Shown piece by piece: positions 1-8,431 of a stretch of 20,594 nucleotides of DNA (its first letter is position 1; every line of letters starts with the position of its first letter). The stretch comes from Aliarcobacter butzleri (GTDB taxonomy: Bacteria > Campylobacterota > Campylobacteria > Campylobacterales > Arcobacteraceae). Position numbers and translations under genes: made by a program. The notes below the pieces were generated by a model. That model had not been told where the DNA came from. It was given only the letters and a program-made list of their open reading frames with translations, and made no database searches. The stretch spans positions 1-20,594 of the forward strand of contig JAAYJJ010000165.1 in the NCBI GenBank assembly GCA_012522985.1, read 5' to 3'.

Positions 1-16
1 CTATAAAGGATAGTTA

Positions 17-1222
17 GTGTTTAGTGGATTGAGTCTAGATCAAGCACCACCTATAAAGGTGGTATTTAGTTTTTTTATTACTGCTGCTATTTTTGGCTTA
101 TTTGGAAGCTTGAATATTTTATTATTTGATTATAATTATATATTTTTTCATTTATTAACTATTGGATTTTTTTCTTTTGTTATGATAGGTGCATTGTTTC
201 AAATGTTCCCTGTTATGATAGGTGTTGGAGTAAAGTTTTTAATACCAACTTTTCGTATAGTCTATTTTTCTTTATTTTTTGGATTACTCTTTTTTTATTT
301 AAGTTATTTTTTTACAAATACTATATTAATAAAAATTAGTACTTTACTATTATTGATAGGATTTTTAACTTTTATAGTTGATTTTTTATATAGTCTTTTT
401 AGCTCCTCTATCAAATATGATGCTACTTCTATCTCTATGGCTATTGCCCTGCTCTTTTTTGCTTTTGGGATAGTTTTTGGTATTGGATTGCTTTTGGGAT
501 ATTATGGAATAACATCTTTTAATATAGCATATACTACTCACTTAAATACTATATTTTTTGGAGCTATTTTTATATTGGTAATGGGTATAAGCTTTAAGAT
601 TATCCCTATGTTTTGGGTTGCCAAAGAGTACCCTAACTATTGTAGATACTTTATTTTACCTCTTATTTCATCTTTGGTTTTACTATATATTGTTTTAGAA
701 TTATTTGGTTTTACTACATCAAAAGAGCTTTTTGGGGCTTTATTTGCATTACCTTTGATGGCATTTTATTCTATTACTTTTAGAAGACTAAGAAATAGAA
801 AAAGAAAACTCAAAGACTATAGCATCTATTTTATAAATACTGGACTTATTTTGGGATTTATTGGAGCTTGTTTACTTATAGCTCAAAATTTTATTGGTAT
901 TAAAAAAGAGCTATTTTTTACTCTTTTTGGACTAGGTTGTGCTAGTTCATATATTTTTGGGCTTTTATATAAAATAGTTCCGTTTCTTTGTTGGTTTCAT
1001 CTAAGCTCAAAAGGACTTTTTGATATACCAACAATCAAAGAGTTCATTGAAGAAAAATATATTAAAGCCCATTTTATAGTACATATTTTTGCTTTAATAG
1101 TCTCTATATTTAGTATCAAGCTTTTAGCTTTTACTCTTATTGTCTCTTTTGCTTTAATGGCTTATAATATCACAAAGGCATATAAAACTTATCTTAGAAT
1201 TAGTAAACAAATGATATCATAA
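17..1222 (+). CDS. Polytopic membrane protein, heme-copper oxidase subunit I / NnrS-like
   Basis: A 401-residue, almost entirely hydrophobic protein with about eleven or twelve predicted membrane helices. Histidines sit at helix starts in short repeated contexts (HLLTIGFFSFVMIGALFQM near residue 45, THLNTIFFGAIFILVMG near 173, followed by IIPMFW), a pattern seen in heme-copper oxidase subunit I-like and NnrS-like membrane proteins. The GTG start at 17 is supported by AAAGGA at 5-10 with a six-base spacer; the true start could lie upstream of the window. The gene is followed after three bases by a kinase-family gene in the same frame, so the two are probably co-transcribed. A heme or copper role is inference from the histidine pattern only; no experimentally defined family is recognised with certainty. 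Confidence 0.6.
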   Translation: MFSGLSLDQAPPIKVVFSFFITAAIFGLFGSLNILLFDYNYIFFHLLTIGFFSFVMIGALFQMFPVMIGVGVKFLIPTFRIVYFSLFFGLLFFYLSYFFTNTILIKISTLLLLIGFLTFIVDFLYSLFSSSIKYDATSISMAIALLFFAFGIVFGIGLLLGYYGITSFNIAYTTHLNTIFFGAIFILVMGISFKIIPMFWVAKEYPNYCRYFILPLISSLVLLYIVLELFGFTTSKELFGALFALPLMAFYSITFRRLRNRKRKLKDYSIYFINTGLILGFIGACLLIAQNFIGIKKELFFTLFGLGCASSYIFGLLYKIVPFLCWFHLSSKGLFDIPTIKEFIEEKYIKAHFIVHIFALIVSIFSIKLLAFTLIVSFALMAYNITKAYKTYLRISKQMIS

Positions 1223-1225
1223 GGT

Positions 1226-1993
1226 ATGACATTACAAGAACATATATATAAGCTTTTAGTAAACCATAAAGAACAAAGAGCTTTTAGTACCTATTTTCAA
1301 AATTAAAAGATTTGGATTAAACTACCTGATTATGGTGAAAAAAATATTTGGCACAAAGTGTTGAGTCTGTTTTTTTGGCTTAGTAAAAACCCACTTTTAG
1401 CTCCAACAGTGGTAACAAATCCAAAAGAATCTTTACATAATGAAGCAAAAAAACTAATCTATCTTAAGTCTCAAGGTATCAATGTACCAGAAGTTTTATT
1501 GCAAAGTGATGATTTTTTGGCTCTTAGTGATTGTGGAACTCCACTTAGTTTATTATTATATCAAGATAATATAAGTAGCGAAGAAAAAAAACATATCCTA
1601 AAACTTCTTTCATTACAACTAGCATCTATGCACAATCTTGGTATATATCACTCCCGCCCTGCTCTTAGAGATATCACATATAGTGATAGTAAAATTTACT
1701 TTTTGGATTTTGAAGAGAATCTTGAGGGTATTTTAGATACAAATCAAGCTATTATTAGAGATGCACTTATTTATATACACTCTATTTATAGAAAGGTAGA
1801 GCATAAAGAGTTAGTAGATATAGCTCTTCAAAACTATATCAAAAATCTAGATAAAAATATCCTAAATAGTATCCAAATTGAGAGTACAAAATATACATTT
1901 ATACATTGGATTTTAGCTAAACTACATAGATTTTTAGGCAAAGATGCAAAAGCTATACTTCAAACATTTGAGTTTATAAAAAAGACTCTTTAG
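1226..1993 (+). pseudogene. Small protein-kinase-like (InaA/Kdo kinase-type) gene interrupted by an in-frame TAA
   Basis: The frame opens at ATG 1226, three bases after the upstream stop, and would encode 255 codons, but TAA at 1304-1306 interrupts it after 26 residues. The same frame then continues (KIWIKLPDYGEKNIWHKVLS...) without a shift into a kinase-like protein. Visible kinase features are a catalytic-loop-like HSRPALRD and a following FLDFEE, as in lipopolysaccharide-kinase/InaA-like small kinases; the N-terminal ATP-binding part is weakly conserved. A GTG at 1358 could give a 211-residue product, but it has no clear Shine-Dalgarno sequence and lies inside what looks like conserved protein. 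The 3' end overlaps the convergent TAXI gene by four bases. Substrate unknown. The stop may be a real nonsense mutation or a sequencing error. Confidence 0.65.
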
Positions 1994-3249
1994 CTAAGCT
2001 TTTTTTTAACTAAATCTATATGTAATAAAAGATTATAATACTCTCCCATATAAGCTAAAGGAACCTTTGTATGGTTTTGTATCTCTAGTTTTAGCTTTTC
2101 TAACTCTTGATTTATCATAGATCTTTCTTCTTTAGTGCTTGTATTTATCTTCTCATCAAGTTTGTTTATCTTATCATACCATCTATAGATTTTAGATCTT
2201 ACAGTCCATACATAAAGTGGCATTACACCCTTAAAAAGTGGCAAAAGTAGTGTAAGCAGTGGAATAAGTAAGATTTTAAGTCTATCAAGGTTTGAAGCTA
2301 CCCAATAAGGAAATATCTTTTCAAGCCATGTATCACCATAGGTAAAGTATCTATAAGCATCTTCATGAACTTGAAGCTGAGTATTTACGATATTTGGAAA
2401 CTCACCTATCTCTTCAAAAAATCCACCCTCATAGTGAACCTTATTCATTTGCTTAACAAAGAGTCTTATAAGCTCACTTTTAACATCTTCATGAGCTACC
2501 AAACTAGCTGTAGAGCCTAGCAATGCTATATCATATGATGGGATATTTGAGTACATATCAAGACTACCCTCATATAGAGTCAAAGACTTTAAAAAAGGAA
2601 GATTTTTGGCATATGCTTTGGATCTTGTAAAAGAAAAGAGTTTAATCTCAGGATTATTTAAAAGGCTTTGAACTATAAAAGAGTTACCATCGCCTATAAA
2701 AAAAAGCCCATCAATTTCACCATTTTCTAACATTTTTTTGGATTTATTTATAGGAAGATATACAAACTCACTATTTGTTTCATCTACACCATTGAGGCTT
2801 AAGACCACACTACTAACAAACTTAACTCCACTTCCTTCAATTCCCAAAGAGAGTCTTTTACCCTTAAAATCAACCTCATAATCTAAGTTTATATCACTTT
2901 TATAAAACAACCACAAAGGTTCATAAAAAACATTGCCTAAAGTATATAAAAGATCTTTATTGCCATTGTGATTAATCCCATTTTGAATAAAAGCAATATC
3001 AACCTTTTTATCTAGTAGGAGTTTAAGATTTTCTTCACTTCCAGCAGTGTTAATAATCTCAACTTTGACTCCCTCTTCTTCTAGTAAAGACTTATACATA
3101 AGAGCATATTTGTGGTATTGTCCTTTGTTATGGCTAGTGGCTATTACAAGCTTTTTATCAACAGGAGGCTCTATAAACCTACTTGTTGTATAAAATGCAG
3201 CAATAACAAGCACAATAATAGGAAACCATACTTTAAAAAATACTTTCAT
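1990..3249 (-). CDS. TAXI-family TRAP-type solute-binding protein with C-terminal membrane anchor
   Basis: A 419-residue protein of the TAXI (TRAP-associated extracytoplasmic immunogenic) family. Residues 8-23 form an N-terminal hydrophobic anchor or uncleaved signal. The binding domain follows from about residue 34 (LVIATSHNKGQYHKYA) and includes GVKVEIINTAGSEENLKLL and DIAFIQNG, the typical glycine/serine ligand-loop arrangement, and later SSVVLSLNG and IDGLFFIGDG. Near 325-350 is a second hydrophobic segment, then a charged, probably coiled-coil cytoplasmic tail (KINKLDEKINTSTKEERS). The extra membrane segment and tail are longer than in simple secreted TAXI proteins. No TRAP permease is adjacent, so a transport partner would have to be encoded elsewhere, or the protein is a sensor. 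It lies 19 bases downstream of trpS on the same strand. Confidence 0.8.
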   Translation of the reverse strand: MKVFFKVWFPIIVLVIAAFYTTSRFIEPPVDKKLVIATSHNKGQYHKYALMYKSLLEEEGVKVEIINTAGSEENLKLLLDKKVDIAFIQNGINHNGNKDLLYTLGNVFYEPLWLFYKSDINLDYEVDFKGKRLSLGIEGSGVKFVSSVVLSLNGVDETNSEFVYLPINKSKKMLENGEIDGLFFIGDGNSFIVQSLLNNPEIKLFSFTRSKAYAKNLPFLKSLTLYEGSLDMYSNIPSYDIALLGSTASLVAHEDVKSELIRLFVKQMNKVHYEGGFFEEIGEFPNIVNTQLQVHEDAYRYFTYGDTWLEKIFPYWVASNLDRLKILLIPLLTLLLPLFKGVMPLYVWTVRSKIYRWYDKINKLDEKINTSTKEERSMINQELEKLKLEIQNHTKVPLAYMGEYYNLLLHIDLVKKKLS

Positions 3250-3268
3250 ATAAACTCTTTTTTTATGA

Positions 3269-4231
3269 CTAGAGTCCTACTAACTCTCTAATCTCATCTA
3301 TTTTTGTTCTAGCTTTAAGCCTTGCTTTTTTAGCACCATCGCTTAATATATCTCTTACAATATCTGGATTTTGTATATAATATTCTCTTTTTTCTCTAAA
3401 AGGCTCAAAATATCTAGTAATAGCCTCTAAAAGATCTAATTTAAAGTGTCCATAACCCATATTTGGTGTAGCATACTTATCTCTTAAAAGCTCTAGTTCC
3501 TCTTGGCTCATAAAAAGCTTACTTAAAGCATAAATATTACAATCTTTATACTCTTTTGGCTCTTCTAGTGGAGTAGAGTCTGTAACTATACCCATAACTT
3601 GTTTTTTAAGCTGTTTTGGTGTAGCAAAGAAATCTATAGTATTACCATAGCTTTTACTCATCTTAGCTCCATCAGTTCCAGCTACAGTGGAGACTTCATC
3701 ATCTACCTTTGCTATAGGAAGCTTAAAAATCTCTTTTTTATATGTGGTGTTAAAGCTTGTTGCTATATCTCTTGTAATCTCAATATGTTGAACTTGATCT
3801 TTACCTACAGGTACTACATCACTATCATATATCAAAATATCAGCCGCCATAAGCACAGGATAAGAAAAAAGCCCATGATTTGCTACAATTCCTTTGGCAA
3901 CTTTATCTTTATAGCTATGAGCCCTTTCCAAAAGTCCCATACCAGTGTGGTTTGATAATATCCAATAAAGCTCTAAAACCTCACTTACATCACTTTGTAC
4001 CCAAAAAGTTGATTTGTTTGGATCTAATCCCAAACTCAAAAAATCAACACTAGCTTCAAAGATATTTTTTTTCAAAGCCTCACTATCTTTAACTGATGTT
4101 AAAGCATGATATGAAGCAATAAAAGCATAAAGTTCCCCATCATCTTGAGAGTCTATCATCTTTTTGATCATCCCAAAGTAGTTACCTATATGTAATGTTC
4201 CAGATGGCTGGATACCTGATAAAATCCTCAT
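3269..4231 (-). CDS. trpS: Tryptophan--tRNA ligase
   Basis: A 320-residue class I aminoacyl-tRNA synthetase that charges tRNA-Trp in the cytoplasm. The HIGH-type motif is HIGN at residues 14-17 within SGIQPSGTLHIGNYFG, and the KMSKS loop is complete at 190-194. Tryptophan- and ATP-pocket segments typical of TrpS are present (YPVLMAADILIYDSDVVPVG at 124-143, then KDQVQHIEITRDIA). Length matches the usual 320-335 residues. The ATG is preceded by AAGGA with a five-base spacer. The gene is divergent from the DUF502 gene across a 91-base AT-rich gap and is probably co-transcribed with the downstream TAXI gene. Nothing unusual is seen in it. Confidence 0.97.
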   Translation of the reverse strand: MRILSGIQPSGTLHIGNYFGMIKKMIDSQDDGELYAFIASYHALTSVKDSEALKKNIFEASVDFLSLGLDPNKSTFWVQSDVSEVLELYWILSNHTGMGLLERAHSYKDKVAKGIVANHGLFSYPVLMAADILIYDSDVVPVGKDQVQHIEITRDIATSFNTTYKKEIFKLPIAKVDDEVSTVAGTDGAKMSKSYGNTIDFFATPKQLKKQVMGIVTDSTPLEEPKEYKDCNIYALSKLFMSQEELELLRDKYATPNMGYGHFKLDLLEAITRYFEPFREKREYYIQNPDIVRDILSDGAKKARLKARTKIDEIRELVGL

Positions 4232-4279
4232 TTTTGTCCTTAACTCTATTTGTACAATATATTTTATAATATTTTATGA

Positions 4280-4285
4280 TATAAT
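4280..4285 (+). promoter_or_regulatory. Probable -10 box of the DUF502 gene promoter
   Basis: A consensus TATAAT sits 37 bases before the ATG at 4323 in very AT-rich sequence, as usual for sigma-70 promoters of this phylum, where the -35 box is weak. Predicted transcription start is near 4292. A second TATAAT at 4265-4270 is an alternative. Confidence 0.55.
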
Positions 4286-4322
4286 AGCCAAATCTTTATA
4301 AAATATAGTTTTAGGATATGAT

Positions 4323-4928
4323 ATGATGCAAAGCTTAGGTAGATTTTTATTGATTGGTACTCTTTCTATTGTACCTTTATTTATTGTTATTCAGGTAGTT
4401 TTTTGGGTACAAAATCTTAGTTTTTCTTTTTTTGATTTTTTATCAAAATATACAAATAGCTCTTTATATAGTGCTTTGATTATTATTTTTGCTTTACTTT
4501 TTTTAATAACCCTTGGTTATTTTATGGAAAAAACAGGAAGATTTTTTATACTTTCGTGGATAGAGTATGCTATAGAAAAGATCCCAGCAGTAAAAACAAT
4601 ATATTCTATCTCCAAAAAAATCACAGATATGTTTATACAAAACAAAGATGGAGCTAGAAAAGAGGTAGTTTTAGTAGAATATCCAAAAGATAACCTTTGG
4701 TGTCCTGCTTATGTACTCAACGAACATGGCGGAACTTTAGTACTTTTTGTACCAACTTCACCAAACCCTACAAGTGGATATACTGTAATAGTTCAAAGAA
4801 AATTTGTTATTTCTACCTCTTTAACACTAGAAGAAGCTTCTAAGTTTATTATCTCTATGGGAGCTGATTATATCAAAAAAGAGGAAATTTCTAATAAAAT
4901 AAACTCTCATAAAAGCTGGGAAGTATAA
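4323..4928 (+). CDS. DUF502 family inner-membrane protein
   Basis: A 201-residue protein matching the DUF502 family. There are two membrane helices (about 5-28 and 47-67), and the conserved block after helix two is clear: GYFMEKTGRFFI, then the PAVKTIYSISKKITDMF segment, then a soluble beta-rich part with VLVEYPKDNLWCPAYVL, LVLFVPTSPNPTSGYTVIV and a C-terminal amphipathic stretch. Length is typical. AGGA at 4313-4316 sits six bases before ATG 4323; ATG 4326 is an equally possible start. Function is unknown for the family; it is usually a stand-alone membrane protein. It converges on mqnE, with a hairpin between them. Confidence 0.85.
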   Translation: MMQSLGRFLLIGTLSIVPLFIVIQVVFWVQNLSFSFFDFLSKYTNSSLYSALIIIFALLFLITLGYFMEKTGRFFILSWIEYAIEKIPAVKTIYSISKKITDMFIQNKDGARKEVVLVEYPKDNLWCPAYVLNEHGGTLVLFVPTSPNPTSGYTVIVQRKFVISTSLTLEEASKFIISMGADYIKKEEISNKINSHKSWEV

Positions 4929-4976
4929 AACTTCCTTGGCATGTGTATAATAGCTGATAATTTATAGTATAAGTAA

Positions 4977-5005
4977 AGTTTTTTGGTATGCACCCCAAAA
5001 AAACT
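4977..5005. terminator. Probable bidirectional terminator between DUF502 and mqnE
   Basis: An inverted repeat with arms AGTTTTTTGG and CCAAAAAAACT (one extra A in the right arm) and an eight-base loop. Being A/T-flanked on both sides and placed between convergent genes, it can terminate either direction. It runs directly into a CTAT-rich degenerate repeat discussed in the findings. Confidence 0.5.
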
Positions 5006-5048
5006 ATCGACTATTGACTAAAAGCTATCTACTTACTCTACAATAATA

Positions 5049-6101
5049 CTATCCTATCTCATTATACAAGCTATCTCTTCTTACAGCTTCAAAGCCACTA
5101 TTTTGTATAAGCTCTACAAACTCTTTTTGAGGCATACCATTTTTACTATTGGCTCCTGCTGCACTTTGAATAGACTCTTTTTCTATAGTACCATCAAGAT
5201 CATTTGCTCCAAACTCTTGAGCTACCAAAGCTAACTTCATAGTTGAAGTTACCCAATAAGCTTTGATACTTGGTATATTGTCCAAAACTATTCTACTTAT
5301 TGCCATGGTTTTTAGTATCTCTTGAGCAGTTAGTGGCTCTTTTACTTTAAGGTAGTTGTTTTGTGTTTGATACACCAAAGGAATAAAAGCATTAAAGCCA
5401 CCTGTAATATCTTGTAAATCTCTTAACCTTAGCATATGATCTATTCTATTTGCTCGTGATTCTATATGTCCAAAAAGCATAGTAGCATTGGATTTTTTAC
5501 CCTTTTGATGCCAAAGTTTGTGGATTTGTAGCCATTCATCACTTTTGACTTTACCCCCACAAATTCTTTTTCTTACCTCTTCATCAAATATCTCAGCCCC
5601 ACCACCTGGCATAGAATCAACTCCATACTGACACATAAGATCTATTATCTCTTCATAGCTTTTATTGTACTGCGTACTTAAAAAGTTAATCTCAGCTGCT
5701 GTTAGTGCTTTTATATGTAGATGAGGGAATTTTTGTTTAATCTTTTGAAAAATCTCTAAATACCATTCTAAGCCTGTATGAGGATTGTGTGCAGATACTA
5801 TATGCACCTCATCTATGCCATTTTGTACTGATTTACTTACATCATCTAGTATCTCTTCGTGTGACATTGTGTATTGGTAAGGGTTTTTTCTACTTGCACT
5901 ATAGGCACAAAATTGACAAACATCTTTACATATATTTGTTGGGTTTATATGTCTATTGATATTGTAATATGTTTTTTTACCAAATCTTTGCTCTCTTAGT
6001 TTGTTGGCATACTCCCCTAAAGTAAGTAAATCCATATCATAAAGACTCAAAGCCTCATCAAAATCCAATCTCTCTTGCTTATTTAGTTTTTCAATTATCA
6101 T
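5049..6101 (-). CDS. mqnE: Aminodeoxyfutalosine synthase (radical SAM)
   Basis: A 350-residue radical SAM enzyme of the futalosine route to menaquinone, which joins an S-adenosylmethionine-derived adenosyl radical to 3-[(1-carboxyvinyl)oxy]benzoate. The 4Fe-4S cluster motif is CKDVCQFC (Cys58, Cys62, Cys65) after NPTN. The blocks YTMSHEEI, VSAHNPHTGLEWY, MPGGGAEIFDEEVR and GGFNAFIPLVYQ are those expected for MqnE rather than MqnC, which is the main alternative. Length is as usual. Translation probably begins at ATG 6101, with AGGA overlapping the stop of the preceding small gene. It is likely the last gene of an operon with carbonic anhydrase and the small membrane protein. Menaquinone is the respiratory quinone of Campylobacterota. 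Confidence 0.93.
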   Translation of the reverse strand: MIIEKLNKQERLDFDEALSLYDMDLLTLGEYANKLREQRFGKKTYYNINRHINPTNICKDVCQFCAYSASRKNPYQYTMSHEEILDDVSKSVQNGIDEVHIVSAHNPHTGLEWYLEIFQKIKQKFPHLHIKALTAAEINFLSTQYNKSYEEIIDLMCQYGVDSMPGGGAEIFDEEVRKRICGGKVKSDEWLQIHKLWHQKGKKSNATMLFGHIESRANRIDHMLRLRDLQDITGGFNAFIPLVYQTQNNYLKVKEPLTAQEILKTMAISRIVLDNIPSIKAYWVTSTMKLALVAQEFGANDLDGTIEKESIQSAAGANSKNGMPQKEFVELIQNSGFEAVRRDSLYNEIG

Positions 6102-6107
6102 TATATA

Positions 6108-6428
6108 TCAGTCCTCTTTTTTACACTCTACATCATTGATTTTTTCGCCATTATTTAAAATAATCAAAAATCCCTTACAAAGCTCTTGTTTAGAAGTATC
6201 ATAATATCTAATAGTATATTGGTATCCATTTTGATCACTTTCATTGTGTTTCACACCAGCAGTTGTAAATACCTTTAAGTTAGTATATTCAACACCCATC
6301 TCATCTAATGCTTTTTCTACATGTTCTAGTTTTGCCATTACATTTAGTAAAAAATAAGAGATCCCTATTGCTATCATTATACTTATAACTATAATAGTTT
6401 TTCTAGGAAGCTTTCTTGTTTGTATCAT
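6108..6428 (-). CDS. Small single-pass membrane protein, unknown function
   Basis: A 106-residue protein with a positively charged start (MIQTRKLPRK), one membrane helix at about 11-30, and a periplasmic-facing polar domain of about 75 residues containing two cysteines (in KQELCKGF and NDVECKKED). No known family is recognised. It sits three bases after the carbonic anhydrase stop and six bases before mqnE, with a GGGA ribosome-binding site inside the end of the upstream gene, so it is almost certainly translated as part of that operon. The two cysteines could form a disulfide in the periplasm; this is inference. Neither neighbour obviously needs a membrane partner. Confidence 0.7.
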   Translation of the reverse strand: MIQTRKLPRKTIIVISIMIAIGISYFLLNVMAKLEHVEKALDEMGVEYTNLKVFTTAGVKHNESDQNGYQYTIRYYDTSKQELCKGFLIILNNGEKINDVECKKED

Positions 6429-6431
6429 ATT

Positions 6432-7076
6432 TTATCCCAATAATTGAAATCTATGTGTATTTTGATCATACTCTTCGATAGTACCATCTTCTATTTTATA
6501 ATACCATCCATGAATAGTAAGAATACCCTCTTTGACTTTTCTTTTGACCTCTGGATATGTTAAAAGATTTTGTAACTGATAGACTATAGAGGTTTTTTCT
6601 GTTTTTTTATAAAGCTCACTTAAAGGCAACTTATCGCCATACTCTTTTATAACATACTCTTTTGCTTTATATCCAAGTTCTAGCCACTTATTTATATGTA
6701 TAAGCCCCTCTTCTTGCCTAAGATCACTATATAAGGCATGACAAGCTCCACAATGAGAGTGTCCACATACTATAATATGTTTTACTTCCAAAATACTTAC
6801 AGCATACTCTATAGCTGCTGCACTTCCATGGAAATCATTATCTGCTTTATATGGTGCTACAAAGTTACCTACATTACGAAGGATAAACATATCCCCTGGT
6901 TTACTATCAACTATCAAATCAGGAACTACTCTACTATCACTACAGCCTATAAAAAGCACCTCTGGATGTTGTCCACTTTTAATAAGTACATCAAAATCCT
7001 CTGCAAAGTTTTTGAAACCCATTTGTCTAAATGAGATATTTCCATCTTTTAAGTCATCTATTTTCATAAATAGCAT
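6432..7076 (-). CDS. Beta-class carbonic anhydrase
   Basis: A 214-residue zinc enzyme interconverting CO2 and bicarbonate in the cytoplasm. Zinc ligands Cys45 (in CSDSRVVPD), His106 and Cys109 (in CGHSHCGAC) are all visible, and the Asp47-Arg49 dyad of beta enzymes is present. The C-terminal GWYYKIEDGTIEEYD is typical of bacterial enzymes of this group. The start could be ATG 7076 or the in-frame ATG three codons later (MKIDDLKDG); neither has a strong Shine-Dalgarno sequence. It lies 50 bases downstream of the histidine-kinase stop and heads the small-membrane-protein/mqnE operon. Enzymes of this group support growth at low CO2 in Campylobacter and Helicobacter. Confidence 0.93.
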   Translation of the reverse strand: MLFMKIDDLKDGNISFRQMGFKNFAEDFDVLIKSGQHPEVLFIGCSDSRVVPDLIVDSKPGDMFILRNVGNFVAPYKADNDFHGSAAAIEYAVSILEVKHIIVCGHSHCGACHALYSDLRQEEGLIHINKWLELGYKAKEYVIKEYGDKLPLSELYKKTEKTSIVYQLQNLLTYPEVKRKVKEGILTIHGWYYKIEDGTIEEYDQNTHRFQLLG

Positions 7077-7126
7077 TTTAACTTATTTTGATTTATAAAG
7101 TACTGAACAAGAGATTTTAATTTGAA

Positions 7127-8425
7127 CTATTTATTAGATACATTACAGTTTGGATTGCTTAAAAACACTATAGTAGCTACTGTTCCTTTTATACCATCTT
7201 TCCTATTTACTAAAGATATCTTAGCTCCCAAAGCATCAGCAGCACTCTTTGCCAAAAACAGTCCAAGCCCAGCTCCTGCTTGATTGCCTACTCTTTTAAA
7301 TGGTGCAAAAAAGTCTATACTCTCATCTACTCCTTCACCTTCATCTATTACATTGATAGTTAGCTTATCACTTTCTTTATTTGCTTCTACTTTAATAGTA
7401 CTATTAATTGGAGAAAACTTAATAGCATTTTGTATAAAATTTTGGATTATCTGCACTACTAGTGTAGGCTGAATTATGGTATTAAAACTATTTGTATTTG
7501 TATTAAAATCTATATTTATATTTTTTTCTACTGTTAAAAGTCTATAATCTTTAAGTTTGTTTTCTATAAAACCTATCATATCTATCTCTATAGGTTTTTC
7601 AAACTGAGCCCCTTCTTGTCTTCCAATATCTAAAAAATATGTTATCATCTTATTCATATCATCTATAGAGCTATTATTAAGCCTTAGTACATCTTCATAG
7701 CTTTGTATATCTCTTTTTTTAAGAAGTGTTACTTCATTTTTAAGCTTCATAACTGCTAATGGTGTTTTTAGCTCATGAGCTGATCCTATAAATAGCTCTT
7801 TTTGGTATTTGACAAAAGTTTTAATTCTATTTGTTAATCCATTGATAGAATCAGCCAATGGATGAAACTCTATAGGTAGATATTTAAGATTAATCTCTTC
7901 TAAAAAATTTTCATTCATTTTAGATAGTTTTTTTGTTAATTGTAAAATAGGAACCAATAGTGTTTTAGATAGTGCTAAAGCATATAGTATGATAAGTATA
8001 GTCCCACCAACAATCAAAAATATTAAATTATTTGAAATTTTACCTAACATTTTTTCTTGAGATGTAGTGTTTTTAACAATTTTTAAAAAAGAGTGATCAG
8101 CTAGATTAAAAGGGTATAAAAGCTCTACAAAATTCTCTTCACCTTTTTTGTATTCAATAAATCTAATCCCATGAACATTTTGTAGTTGAACCAAATCAAC
8201 ATATACATTATTTGCTGTGATTACTTTAAAATCTGCTTTTGTTGTTCTTGTATCATATGAGATTTGATAAATAAGTTGGGCATCTTTTATCATCTCATCT
8301 TTTATCTCATCATATATTGTAGCTCTAGTAAAACCATAAAAGATAAAAGAGAGAATAACTATAAAAAAAGTAGTAGCAATTATAAGTTTGGTATAAAACT
8401 CTTTATAAATGCTTTTTGTATTCAT
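7127..8425 (-). CDS. Two-component sensor histidine kinase
   Basis: A 432-residue membrane kinase. Helices at about 13-32 and 133-153 bracket a periplasmic sensor domain of about 100 residues with no recognised fold. A HAMP-like linker follows, then the H box ELFIGSAHELKTPLAVMK with phosphoacceptor His217, an N box (QNFIQNAIKFS, Asn333), G1 DEGEGV (361-366) and G2 GAGLGLFLAKSAADALG (384 on). All catalytic motifs look intact. It starts six bases after the response-regulator stop, so the two form one operon. The arrangement resembles CprRS of Campylobacter, but orthology is not established by sequence alone here and the signal is unknown. Confidence 0.92.
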   Translation of the reverse strand: MNTKSIYKEFYTKLIIATTFFIVILSFIFYGFTRATIYDEIKDEMIKDAQLIYQISYDTRTTKADFKVITANNVYVDLVQLQNVHGIRFIEYKKGEENFVELLYPFNLADHSFLKIVKNTTSQEKMLGKISNNLIFLIVGGTILIILYALALSKTLLVPILQLTKKLSKMNENFLEEINLKYLPIEFHPLADSINGLTNRIKTFVKYQKELFIGSAHELKTPLAVMKLKNEVTLLKKRDIQSYEDVLRLNNSSIDDMNKMITYFLDIGRQEGAQFEKPIEIDMIGFIENKLKDYRLLTVEKNINIDFNTNTNSFNTIIQPTLVVQIIQNFIQNAIKFSPINSTIKVEANKESDKLTINVIDEGEGVDESIDFFAPFKRVGNQAGAGLGLFLAKSAADALGAKISLVNRKDGIKGTVATIVFLSNPNCNVSNK

Positions 8426-8431
8426 CTATCG

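Noticed and set aside
1990..2010. Terminator between the kinase and TAXI genes
   Set aside because: There is a run of eight T after the kinase stop, but no stem of useful length precedes it.
3599..3955. 118-codon plus-strand open frame
   Set aside because: Antisense to trpS, which is complete and well conserved; it has no recognisable protein features.
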